A stretch of DNA of 64,000 bases from Volvox africanus (lineage: Eukaryota; Chlorophyta; Chlorophyceae; Chlamydomonadales; Volvocaceae): contig BSDZ01000009.1 in NCBI GenBank assembly GCA_030268105.1, positions 248,001-312,000 on the forward strand, written 5' to 3'. The notes beneath the pieces were generated by a model. It saw only the letters and a list, made by a program, of their open reading frames with translations. It ran no database searches and was not told the DNA's origin. The position numbers were made by a program, and so were the translations under genes. Below, piece by piece: positions 47,103 to 58,538 of the stretch; within the stretch, counting starts at the first letter, position 1; the number at the start of each line of letters is the position of its first letter.

Positions 47103-50100
47103 ATGCTGACGGTTTCGAAGGCCTTCTTGGCACAACGTCAGGGTAACAAAGGACAACTCTTACGGGTTACCCTCGTTGTTCTTGTAATTAGCATAATTTG
47201 GGTGATACCAGTCCACGACTGGAACATATCAAATAGGCGCATTTATTTAGGAGAAAGGCTTTACCAAGGCACCATGAGGGTGTTGCGGACTACGGTGTCT
47301 TCGTGGCATCTGGGCCTGCCTACAGTTGCAGCAACTACGCCTCGACCTGCATCTCTCGTAGTGCAAGCTCCAGTTGCCACACCGACATGCACTTCTAGGG
47401 GAGATACATGCAGCGTAGGAGCCCATATCTTTGCGGGACAGAGCCTCGCAGCTTCTCCATCCGCACCGCAACGGGGTCCTGCGCCAAGTGCTGCAGCGCC
47501 AGAGGTTTCTGGGAGCGCGACAACAACAGATCGGAGATGGTGGAATCAAGAGAAGGATTTATGGATTGAGGTGCACACGGAGGAGGACTTCAGACGCGAA
47601 GTGAGTCATGCGGAGTTGTTCCCGTACTAGCTTTCTCTCTCACTGCAGCACGAAAGGACGTCATCTGTTCCATATTTTCTAATCCAAATCAGATGCTATA
47701 GAACAACCCGCTCGCCTTCGCGGGGTGGGAGTGGTCGTGGTATAGCCTTCTCACACTTCCCGATTGCTCCCCAAACCTCGCACAACAGGTGGACACTGGC
47801 GACCGACCCGTCGCGGTCGACTTCTTTGCAACATGGTAGGTTGCATTACATGAATCAATCAAACCGTGGGCCGTAAGCCTCTCCAGAACGTGTTCCGCTC
47901 GATCCTGCGACCCTCTCAGCACCTCTTTCCCGCCCCCCGGCGTTTGTGTTCTCTCAGTAGTTGCATGTCGGCATCCACATCAGGGTGGCTTCGGGGGTGT
48001 TTGAGTGGTAGCGGAATAAACCAACCCGACCCAGATGAACAAATTGCGAAAGTTGCTGGAATGTACCAAGTTGGGGGAGGGGTAATCGGAACACGAGGTG
48101 GTGTGCGGCCGCCTTCTCACGCGTTGCCTTCAATTTGTCAGATGGCCTTGACTTGGGTGGAGCTCTTGAGTGTTTTGTGCTTATCCTGCCTCTTGACCGG
48201 CATGTATCCAGCACACCCACCCCATGGCTTGTTGCCGTACACAGGTGCCATGGCTGCGAGAAGGCCTATCCGGAGATCTGCCGCGTGGTCCGGGATCCGG
48301 AGCTGCGGAAGAAGTTCAAATTCGTCAAGGTGGGAAATTTAAAACGCCAACAGAATACCGGGTGACGAACGAAAGCTGTGAACCCAGCAGCAGCAGCAGT
48401 GTCCGAGCCGTACTAGAGCCCGGTCACCAACTGATTGGGGTTGCCTGGGAAGACGTCGCTCCAGGTACACCCTTAGGATGGGCGATGAGGGGAGGGGCGC
48501 GTGCTATTGGCCGCCCAAACCATCCTCCGTGTCCCGTAAGTCCCGTGAAGCTGGACCCATATCCCCTGAAGCCCTCGTCTGCCCCTCGTCTTAAGCCTTA
48601 AGTCTTGGCTGATGGTTTTCTCCCTCCCATTTCCCTCCCCCCCTCCCACACACACACACAAGGCATGTGTGGACGAGCTCAAAACGCTTGCGAAGAACGA
48701 GGGGGTCACGGCGTTGCCCCGCATGCACGTCTACAAGCCGGGGTACGGCATGCTGGTCTCTATTGATGTGCCGTACTCTAAGGTAAAGAGGGTTTGGGCA
48801 GTTAGGGACGGTATTGGCAATGCCACGGCAAGAAATCCCCTCATCGTGTAGGTGGACAGACAGCAGTGTCTGCAGCGCCCATACATCTGATTTTTGCGTT
48901 CCCTCCTCCCTCCTCCCTTTTTCCTCCCGTCCCTACGCAACCTCTTTGCAGATTAGATTTTTAAAGACGAACCTCAACGTGATCGCCAACAATCCCGGAC
49001 TGGGTTTCGCTCTGGACCCCAACGGGTGCGAGCTGCGGGCTGGGGAGCATGGGTGGAAGGGTGGTGCAAATGCACAAAATAATGTGCGAGTTGCGAATCG
49101 TTAGTCACAATCGTGACGTCCATGTTTTCAGATTTGCCGCTGTGAGGTTTCCCATGTACAGTTGCGCACGTCGTCTTTGTCCTACCGCACCCGCAAACCC
49201 TGACCCTTTAGTGCGTCTGCAGCGCCCATTTAGCAACGGCTGACTGAGCCGCGAGTGGTCTCCAGCTCCAGCTGGTTTGACTAAGCGTCGGCGTTTTGTA
49301 TGTACCCCCCCCCCTTCACAACCATTTTCACGACCACCCTCGTCGCCGCTAGGCTCACCTGGACTGCGGTTGACAGTTTTCGGTTGTTTTACAGGTTTGT
49401 GGCGCCCACGGGTCCTCTTCCCTCGCGCGACGCGGTGGCGGCCAAGGCGGCGGCGAAGGCCCGGGAGGTGGAGAAGCTGCAGGCAGGCCATTCGGGACTC
49501 TTCGACCACCTGCTCAAGGCGGCGAACATCGGCAGTGGCAGTGGCGGCGCGGCGGCCTCCACTGGCCCACGGGTCGGCGGTGCCGCCGCTGTGACAACGA
49601 ACGGCAACGGCAATGGCAATGGCGCTGTGGCCAGTAACAGTGGCGGGAGTCCGCCGCTGTCGACTCTGATGGGATCGGCGGCACCGGGGATGGCGACTTG
49701 CAAGGCCCCGCCGGGTGTGAACGAGGCGGCGTACGAGGCGGCGCGTCGACAGTTCTTAGAGGCTCACTCTGCGGAGTATGGGTACGGGGGCATCATCGAC
49801 TCGTTATACCCGAAGGAGGTGCGGATGTGCGAAATGTGGTTTTCGTATGATGAACTGAAGAGCAGCCAGGGGGGAGTGGCCAGCTTTGAGGCTCCGTCTT
49901 CCCCAGCTTCCCGCATCGTTATTGCCCGCAGCTGCATGTTGTCATCGCTTTTATCTTTATGATATTTAGATACCATGTTGGGGTTGTAGGGTTTTGATGT
50001 CGTACTGAATTGTGTTGTGCCGTCCTTACGCAGGTGGGTTGCCGTATGGCCCCCAACGAGCACTACATGGACTATACGGGGTCGTCCGTGTACTGCCAGA

Positions 50101-53100
50101 CGCAGCTGGAGAATGTGTTTTCGGAGCTGCGGCAGTGCATGTTCGGCAACCCGCACTCCGCCAATCCCAGCTCCTCCTTCACCGGTGACCGGGTGGAGGA
50201 GGTGCGGGACATGGTGCTCAAGTACTTCAACGCCAGTCCCGCGGACTACCAGGTGGGGGTGGAGGTGGGGGTGGAGGTGGGGCTGAGAGGGTTGCGTTGA
50301 GGAACCCCAAGAGGGGTGTCAGGTTTGCAGCTATGTATTTATATTATTCGCTCATTACACATGGCGCTTTGAAAGTAGTACTTGCACGATATCTTATTCG
50401 AGGCTTTATGCCATACGTAATGGCTAGTTCCTTCTTTAACCTCTTTAATTCATCATAAAGGTGTTCATCTGTTAGCATTCCTGCTGTTAGCATTCCTGGG
50501 AATCAATTATGCTAACAGATGAACACCTTTATGAATTAAAGAGGTTAAAGAAGGAACTAGCTAGGGTAACCCAGGAGCGTGATCTCTTAAAAAAGGCTGA
50601 CGCGTACTTTGCGAAAGAGTCCCAATAAGGTACGCATGGATAAAGGAGCATCAAGGTGATTTTTCAACTGAACTATGTGTAAATTTATGAAAGTATCACG
50701 TAGTGGTTATTATGAGTGGTTGACTAACCATGGGTGCAATAGGGATAAACAAGATAAGGAGTTAACCAATATAATTAAGGTTATCTTTGAAGAAGGTAGG
50801 GGTAATTATGGTGCGAGGTCAATACGCGAAAGTTGCTAATTGCCTTCTTACCCACAACCCACACGCAGGTGGTTTTCACAAAATCCGCAACGGACGCGCT
50901 GAAGCTGGTCGGAGAGACTTTCCCGTGGTCGGAGGGCAGCATGTTCAGGTGAACAGGGGAAGAGGGTACGGCGAACGGTACGACACCTGCACGACATATA
51001 GACAATCCACGACACCGGCGCGGGCCGGTCTCACACTTCGCACTACTACGGCGATGATTAGTAATGTAATCATTATCATCGTGACCCTAACGTGTTTGTA
51101 CGCCTTCCCTTCCGTTGTTTCGTCCGTACGTTCGTACATGCAGGTATCTTCGTGAAAACCACAACAGCGTGCTGGGGGTGCGCGAATACGCCCTAAAGGC
51201 GGGAGGCACGTTCCAGGTGGGGGGCTCAAGGGGAGGGATGAGGGGGGCTTGAAATAGGCAGGTTCAGGATCTGGTACTCAGCCGTTGGGGTCACAGTGTG
51301 CGGGGAGGGAAACTCTGACAATGTGTTGGCCGCATGCTGAGTCAGATGCTACTTGCAGGGGGGGCAGCAGGGCTGAAGGCCGCTGCTTCGAAGCCACGAG
51401 CCCCTTCCGCGTCTCTGATGCGGCATATCCCCGCGCACCGCGAAGCCCACGACCCCGGCCCTGCCCCTCTCCACACACAGGCTGTGAATGAGAGCTTCGT
51501 GGACCGGTGGGCGATGCGGGGGGATTCCGGGGGGGATCACTCGCCGCCCAATACCCGGTTCCCGGCACCTACATACAGCCTCTTCGCGTTCCCCGCGGAG
51601 GACAACTTTGCAGGTGCGTCCGTGTGTGTATGTGTCGGGGCCCGCGCCGATTCCCCTGCCCTAAAGAGGGGAGGGTTGCTGCCGCCAACGGATGCGGTGT
51701 TGGGGGAAATGATACCCCGTTGCCTGTTGCCTGCTTCGGTCGCTGACTGACTACCTACCCCACGGTCTCACGCAGCAACATGGGAAGAATGCCGTGTCGT
51801 ATATGTCCGTACTGCTGAGCTCGCCCGTGCCCCGCTGGCCCCACCCCCAGGTGTCAAGTACCCCCTCAGCTGGGTCCGGGGAGTGCAGTCCCGCTCCACT
51901 GACAGCCACCGCTGGCTGGTGATGGTGGACGCGGCCGCCTACGTCCCAACACAGCCCCTGGACCTGTCGCAGGTGCCCGTGGACTTCGTCGACATGTCTT
52001 TCTACAAGTAAGTGGGGAGGGGAGGTCGGGGAGGGGAAAGGCCAATGAAACGAGTCCTGCTGCCGAAACTGAGGGAACGACGACTAACTACTGTGAAGGT
52101 GGAGGATGATGGCTGAAGGGATCTGGGGGGGGGGAGAGGGAGAGAGAGAAAAGACCTGACATATCATCACCGCCTCGCCGTACACCCCTCCCCTCAGGAA
52201 GTGTCTCAATGACAAATGTCGTCCGCACCTCCTCCCACCTCACGTCCGCTCCTCCCGGATGCGGTAGGACTCAAAAGCGCACTTGCCTCCGTCCCCTACT
52301 GCTGCTGCTGCTCGATGTGTTTTGATATGTCTTTTGCCTCCAATGTTCTGAATCCATTCCCCCCTTTTTCTCTGCGCTGCCGTACACCAGGATGTTCGGA
52401 TACCCAACGGGTCTGGGTGCGCTCATCATCAAGACGAGTCTGGTGCCGCTGCTGCACAAGGTGTTTTGGGGCGGAGGGACAGTGGCACTCGCCACCTCGG
52501 AGGACAACTTCCACGTGCTCAAGTGCCGCCCCTCCGACCGACTCGAGGACGGCACGGTAGGGTTGGGTTTGAGGGGCTACATGGGTGGGGAAGGTGGGGG
52601 AGGGTGTGTGTGCTTAGGGCTGATAGGAGGGGGCGGCTGAAGGTGTGGGTGGGGCTAGGGGAAGAGGGCAAGGCGGCGGGGCGCCGGCTGCACAACCCTC
52701 CGCGTGCCTCAACACACAAGCAAGAATGGGTCCCCGGCCCCCACCGTGACCCGATTACCACTAACGAGGAGGGGGTCGTACAGGGGGATTGTTCCCCCCC
52801 GCCCTGGCATCCCTCCACTTACCCCTTACCCTTACCCAGGTCCACCTCTCGCAGAAAACACAACATCGCGTCCTAAACTTCATAACACGGTACACTACTG
52901 CTCTTGGCTTCTCCAGGTGCTGCAGTTTTCGTTTTTCCGCCTAACCCACACCATCTTTGCCCTCCCCGGCCCCTGGCAGGTCGCCTTCCTCGACGTGATC
53001 GCAGTAAAGCACGGCATCAACATGATCCAAAAGCTGGGGGGCATCCGGAGGGTGCAGGAGCACGTCGCGTGTCTGACGGAGTGGCTGTACACGCGCCTGG

Positions 53101-53434
53101 CGGCGCTGCGGCACTCCAACGGGGCGCCCATGCTGGCGATCTTCGGAAAACACAACATGCCAAACCACCGACAGGTGGGGGGGGAAGGGGATGGGATTGG
53201 GGTTGATGCTGCTGCGGTTGGGTTGTCGTCTGATTCCCCCTTTGCGGCAGCTTTTCCAGGAGGGAATTCCACGCGGTACTGGGGCCCTCATCCTAAATAA
53301 ATTGTAAATAGAGTTTTTTTTATTCCGCAACTACTTGCAATATGATTATTGGTCCTAGCAGGATAACTGTGTCAGGTTTTTGTTGATGATACACAGCACA
53401 CAGCGCACGAAGACTCTGTGAGGAAGCTCCCATC

Positions 53435-53497
<63 letters not shown>

Positions 53498-54741
53498 GGT
53501 GGGGGTGGGAAAGCAGGAAAAACGGACGATCTAACCTTCACAAACATATCGCTGCATCGTGGCCTCGCTCGCCTCAACCTCCGCTTGCGGCTGCGCTTAC
53601 TCTTCCCCGTATAGGTCCAGGGAGGTATCGTCAACTTCGAGCTGCTCAAGCCGGACGGCTCCATCTTCTCGTACAAAACCGTGGAGAGGGAAGCCGCCGG
53701 GGCTGGGTTTCACGTGAGTACGACAAATATTGGTACTGCTGTTTTTATCGTTTTTTTCGTGGCTTTGCGGGCGAAGATGTCATGCCTGGCTGGGCGGACA
53801 GTCGGCGACGGAGCGTATTGTTGGGGCTTCCCGACCGGACCACCAGTACAGGGATTGCACAAGGTGATATTTGTGTGAGTCAAGGAATACTACTCCCATT
53901 TTATCTTTTGTTGCTTCATCATCATGATCTCGGGGGAGGTGTTTGCTTCTCCCCTCCCTCCCGGTCTCGGGGCTCTTCCCTCCTTCCTGACGCTGAAGGG
54001 TCGCGGAGATCCGCTCCCGGGCCCCCGCCTCCCCCCGCCCGTCCAATATTGTATAGTTTTCTGTTCTATTAGTTGATGACGTCCGTTACCCGTTGTTCCC
54101 CCCCCCCTGTCCCGTCCCCTCTTCTCCGCCTCGGTAGCTGCGGACCGGTGCTGAGTGCAACCCCGGCGCCTGCTACAACTACCTGGGGGTACAGGAAAGC
54201 GAGGTGGAGTCCCTGGCGGGCAAGAAGGAGGGCTGCGAGGACGACGTCGAGTTCATTAAGGTCCAAAGACCCGTGGACAGGGGCGAGGTACGACAAACAA
54301 GGGGGGGTCAAGAGGGGGGACGAGCAGAGGGCGGGCGCAGGCAGGGGTGTTTATTTGCATCGTATGGTTTTATTTCAACAGCGCTTTTTGGGGAATTTCC
54401 TTATTTTGTTGGGTTTGGGGGTTTTAAAAACTTCCGCTTTTCGAACAGGGCCGCATCTGCTCTGCCTGCTGCTTGCTGCGTGTCTTGGCCGGCACTCTTG
54501 CCAGCCCCTCTCTTCCTCGACTGCGCTCGCTCCGCCGCAGGACTCGATTAGCTCCGCGGATATCTTGCGCTCCATCGCCAACTCCAACATCAGTTTGGCT
54601 CACCCCGCCGCGGTGGCTTTGAAGTGGGTTGAGGCGCCCCTGGGCTCGGTGCGGGCCTCGCTCGGGTGGTGGAGCACTTTCGACGACGTGTACTCGCTCG
54701 CCGACTGGATCGAGCGGACGTACAAAGACAGGGTGGAGTGA
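47103..54741 (+). CDS. Membrane-anchored atypical thioredoxin fused to molybdenum-cofactor-sulfurase-like PLP domain
   Basis: Sixteen exons join in phase to 906 residues: 47103-47600, 47789-47835, 48245-48329, 48663-48782, 48952-49025, 49395-49818, 50034-50252, 50869-50948, 51144-51216, 51481-51613, 51851-52007, 52391-52556, 52980-53174, 53615-53713, 54138-54287, 54541-54741. Residues 20-41 form a membrane anchor (LLRVTLVVLVISIIWVIPV). Residues 155-265 are a thioredoxin fold resembling plant ACHT types (PVAVDFFATWCHGCEKAYPE; GVTALPRMHVYKPG with cis-Pro). A linker follows, then residues 374-906 form a class V aminotransferase fold of the MOCOS/ABA3 type: HYMDYTGSSVYCQTQLENV, FTKSATDALKLVGETFPW, MVDAAAYVP, DMSFYKMFGYPTGLGAL (PLP Lys 637), GGTVALATSEDNF, and RTGAECNPGACYNYLGV. 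No MOSC domain follows. If not a fusion, the sulfurase would start at ATG 49300 or 49690. Function is inferred: sulfur transfer with built-in redox reduction. Confidence 0.72.
50335..50840 (+). mobile_element. Remnant of a bacterial IS3-family insertion sequence inside an intron
   Basis: An AT-rich block lies within the intron between 50252 and 50869. A 39-codon frame at 50509-50628 reads as the C-terminal end of IS3-family OrfA (YELKRLKKELARVTQERD, then LLKKADAYFAKESQ). Directly downstream, 50631-50839 encodes the start of OrfB in two frames: YAWIKEHQGDFSTEL, then VSRSGYYEWL and IFEEGRGNYGARSI, with a frameshift in between. The rest of OrfB, with the DDE catalytic core, is absent, and no terminal repeats are identified. 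The outer boundaries are estimates. The base composition and bacterial gene structure differ sharply from the host exons on either side. Confidence 0.85.
50424..50560. repeat. Inverted duplication of IS3 orfA segment
   Basis: The left arm 50424-50478 and right arm 50509-50560 are reverse complements except for a 3-nt gap (ATG), separated by about 30 nt. The spacer side includes a tandem 15-mer (CTGTTAGCATTCCTG twice, 50469-50498). The arms could form a strong hairpin in the pre-mRNA. Confidence 0.85.
53437..53494. repeat. TG microsatellite, 29 units
   Basis: An uninterrupted (TG)29 tract in the intron between the exons ending at 53174 and starting at 53615 of the thioredoxin-sulfurase gene. 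It is likely to be length-variable. Confidence 0.97.
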
Positions 54742-57653
54742 AAAAAGGCCGGAGGTACGAGTAGTTTGGGTTCGGGGAGGGAGCTAAAGGAAGAAGCGTT
54801 TGGAGCTATGAAAACGGCATTGCGGCGGTCCTTTGTGAGCCACACACTCACGCAGCCGCGTCGGTATGTTGTGATTACACGATCGATCCATGGGTCTTGA
54901 GTTCCGCGCACGTGTCGTGTGCGCACGTTCTGACTCGGAAGTGGGGGAGGGGGGAGGAGAGGGACAGCGTGTGTGTATTTAAGTGTCGGTGTTAAGGTTG
55001 GTTCCGGATTTGGGTTGTTGAGGGTCACCGAAGGGCGATATTGCCGCAATAAGGCCCTTGCATAGCCCAGAAGGGGAAGAAATGACAATTATGTGTATGC
55101 GTGGGGCTGTTGTTCGTGGGGAGTTTGTTTCGCAGTTTGGTAGGTGTACAGAAGAGGGGCTTCCGGAATGGTTGCGTGGCTCGGGGTGCCGGGGCTGGAG
55201 AGAGAGTGTGCGGGTGCAAGGTGCGTAAACGCCCAGGATGAAATAAGACTAACGACTCAACAATAAATATAATAACGATGGTGATGAAGATGGTGATAGG
55301 GGGCCCGGGGCTAAAGAACCCTGAACCCCTCAGCAGATGCGCGGGGGACTACATCCCTTTCCCCCTCTCTGGCCCTGATGTGGGGAGGTCCAGCGCTGCG
55401 TCGTGTCGGGCTGCCGGTCGCCTCTCATGTCTTGGAGCTCCGTTTCGCTCAGTGTGCTGTGTTTAGGAGGAAGCGGCAAAGTCGGAATGGCCCCTCCCAA
55501 CTGGTCAGTAGCAGAGGAGGCACGTCAACCAATCTGCCGCGGTTGTGTTACATGTATATTGCGGAAAGGAGGGCGATTCGCCCCATATGATGCATCAGGT
55601 GTTGGTTCGGTCGCCGCTTGGGGTCATCATTTGATCCGGCGTAGTGGTGGGCTTAGGGTTTGTGGTCGTGTATGTGTGTGCATGTCTTGCATCGTACAAT
55701 ACGGGCCATTTGTGTTCGCATCCAGGGGCACACGCGCCTCTCCACCCGGCAGCTCTGTCGCGTGCTCAAGCTGTGTGGGCGGGTGGATTCGGATGTCGTG
55801 CCCGGGTGCATTTGAAAGGCAGGAGGGAGCGCTCCATCCGCCGCCTGAACCAAATCTTCCCGACCAGTCAAGCTCGGCAGACTCAGAGGAGTCAGGCGCC
55901 AAGGGTTCAGTTGCTCGGCAGCGCCGTATTTCTCAACCTGATAGCTGCAGCGGTCACCCGTATTATTATTGGTATTTTGATGGGTCCAAGTGGATGCGGG
56001 AGTGTGACAGCTGCTTGGCTACTATTGCCCTCTCCTCTGCCGTTGTCGTCGTCACGCAACGTGCGGTGTGTTCGTTCGTGTTCATTCCGATGACGGCAAC
56101 TAATGGCGATTATGATTATAATAACGAAAAAGGAGTGCTTCAACGGTGGAAGGGTGGAGAGGGGCAGCCGCTCATTAGCCACAGCCTAACAGGCGATCGT
56201 CGGCTCTCGCCCCCTAGGGAAGCTGAGCGCATGTGGAGGGAGGGGTCGCGCTTCATGGTGCGAGCAGAAAGAAGCCGAGGGGAGGATGCGATATTCTTTA
56301 CCCACCCTTTGCGGCTGTTGCTGTCAGGGTGTACGTGTCCATTTTTGGCGGTTTGTGGTGGTTATGCCCTGGTAAGAAATCGTATCGCATAACAGGAAGA
56401 ATTCCAGTCTGCAGAGGCCGGAGACCCGTCTAAGAACGTGGGAGAAGTATACTTTTGCGATCACCTCGGTATCTTGGATGCCGGGGAGCCGCCACAGCGG
56501 GCGGGTGAGCAAGTGCTGGTGATCAATTACGAAAGCGTCCCGGAGGGAGAGGGAGAGGAAGGAGAGAGAGGAAGGAGATGCAAGTGACCGGATGTAAGTG
56601 TCGTGTCTCTTTGCCTTCTAGGATTCGAAGTAATATATATACAAATTGGCGTTAAGTTTTGGGGGTTAAAAAGCACCAAACTTGTTTCATACCGCCTGAT
56701 AGTTCTCTTGGCATGGCTGATTCAAAGACGAGCGGGACACCAAAACAATCAATATCGGCAAATTTCTTGTTTTTTCATAAGCAGCACTGATAGCGGTATT
56801 TGCTTGCCAGCCGATGATGGTGCGGCTGCGGCGGCTGTCAACTTGAAAGTGGAAAGACTGAACACTATACTGCCTTGGCATCTGCAGCTGGAGAGAGGGT
56901 CTGAGACCTGATGCTGAATGGAAGACCTTGTTTACGGGCGTGACACAAAATGAAATAACACAATGGAGGGGAAGCGTCTTCAGATCAAAATCGTCAGGTC
57001 CGAACGACTCTCGTCTTTTTTACGTTAATTCCGATCAAGCCAACACCTCAGCTGGACTCCAATAACCATAAATAGCAAAGCAGCTATGAGATCCGCAAAA
57101 TACCTCCCGGCTCGCGCCTCCCGCCTGTTTAACGCGCATCGCTGCTGGGTACGTTGCGCGAGAGCGCCCTCTCAGCGGCTGCCAGTTATCGGTGTGCGTT
57201 GCCGCTGGCACGCGGGGACTGAATGTCCCTCGTGCGGCTAACACACACATCCTCGGACCATCCCGGGGATAGCCCCGAGGGCTCCGGCGGGCACTCAGCG
57301 GCTCCCGCCTTTAACAGAGTCGCCACCAAGGAGTCGCCACCAATCATGCCATCCCCCCCCCTGGTTACCGCGTCTCCGCTGCGAAACCTCCTCCACCACT
57401 CTCCCCGCCTCTCGTCCCGCGCCTCTCCCCTCCCCAGCCGCGTTCATATGGAGTCCACTGCATGCCGTGATACCGCTCCTGCTGTTGCCGCTGCCCTCCG
57501 CCTCGTCCTTCTCCGCCTTAAGCTGCGCGACGACGCATCCATCTCCACATGCACGCCACACGCACCTCTTATCCCGTCCCTTTGGGGTTGCTGCTGCTCG
57601 AACGATGGGTCGCGACTAGCCAGCCCATTCGGATGTGATCTGGGTCGCCATCA
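54742..57653. other. Long convergent spacer between thioredoxin-sulfurase and UFC1 genes
   Basis: Presumed 3' UTRs plus intergenic DNA. A 329-codon plus-strand frame (55403-56392) has erratic composition, no family and no start or splice context, and I judge it chance. A purine-rich GAGAGG tract lies near 56540-56575. Nothing else is supported. Confidence 0.45.
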
Positions 57654-58538
57654 CTACACTTTGGGCTTGATGACCCCGGACTCCACCATGAAGGGCACCT
57701 CCGCAGCCAGCCAGGGAGCCAGACCCAAACACAGCGCGTGAGCCACACCGAAATGCGGACTGAGAAAAGATGCGGTGGCCGACAGTGTCGCAGAGAGGGG
57801 CGGGAGGAGGGTTGATAAGAGGAATAAATGCATCAAGTGAATGGAGGCAGGAGTATTGGGAATATCAACGGGCGCGATTCGGCAGGACGAACGGGATGTG
57901 AGCGAGGGCGGGTGTTGAGGGGGGATGACGGGGGTTCAGGAGGTTTGGATAGTTCTACGGCGGTATTCACGGCAAAGCGTCGGACTTTAACAGCAGATTG
58001 TGACATGGGATGGGTCAATGAGAGCGGCAGGAGGAGTTCGCATACCTGTTTTTGGACCAGAGGGGCTTGAAATGGATAGTCAGGCAAATTTTCCCGCCCC
58101 GGTACATTTTTGCGGTCTTGCCGTCCAGCTCCGGGATCTCAATTTCAGGTGCAGTGTCCGGATAGGTGGCCGGGATATCGAATTGGAAGTCAAACTCATA
58201 CTTGATGAGCTCATGCACGTACCAGCATTTGCCTTTCCAGTTGGTGCCGTCAGAGTTCGGTTGTATCGTGAACCAATCCATATCTGACTCCTTATTCATC
58301 TTTATATACGTAATTAAGGCGTGCAGCTCCTATTAATGGACCAAACGGTTAAAAGCTTAGCAGATGAGCAAAGCAGCTGCAACAGCGCTGTTTAAACCAG
58401 AAATTTTAGTCTTTTTGTCTCAATTACCTGTTTTAATCGGTCCTGCCATTTTTGTTTGTCGCGTGGTCCGGCCGTCTCCGTCAAGAACGGAATTTTCTTG
58501 ACAGTGTCTCTAGTCTTTGGATCCCAAGACTCTGCCAT
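57654..58538 (-). CDS. UFC1: UFM1-conjugating enzyme E2, UFC1
   Basis: Three exons (58428-58538, 58046-58329, 57654-57759) join in phase to 166 residues; human UFC1 has 167. It accepts UFM1 from the E1 UBA5 and passes it to the E3 UFL1, a system tied to ER and ribosome homeostasis. Marks: N-terminal [59 protein letters not shown]; the TAK motif followed by MYRGGKICL, with catalytic Cys 119 (human Cys 116); HFKPLW; and the C-terminal [20 protein letters not shown]. The residue two after the catalytic Cys-Leu is Thr-Ile, where human UFC1 has Thr-Asp. The full length and conserved core argue for a working gene. Confidence 0.95.

Noticed and set aside
49026..49104. Thioredoxin gene ending by read-through at a stop at 49102
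   Set aside because: The read-through residues are not thioredoxin-like. A good GT donor at 49026, a strong acceptor at 49394 and matching phase favour splicing into the sulfurase exon. It is kept as the alternative hypothesis in the fusion finding.
50424..50560. CRISPR-like repeat structure
   Set aside because: There are only two inverted arms and one tandem 15-mer. There are no regularly spaced repeats or spacers, and the arms match an IS3 orfA segment.
51775..51850. Possible extra exon between 51613 and 51851 of the sulfurase gene
   Set aside because: An open stretch (QHGKNAVSYMSV) is visible, but phase and the family sequence (FAFPAEDNFAG then VKYPLSW) join directly from 51613 to 51851.
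53437..53494. TG tract read as a coding frame (Cys-Val repeats)
   Set aside because: It is a dinucleotide microsatellite inside an intron, not a protein.
55403..56392. 329-codon plus-strand ORF
   Set aside because: Long by chance in GC-rich DNA: erratic composition, no domain, no splice context, and it overlaps equally open frames on the other strand in a probable 3' UTR/spacer.
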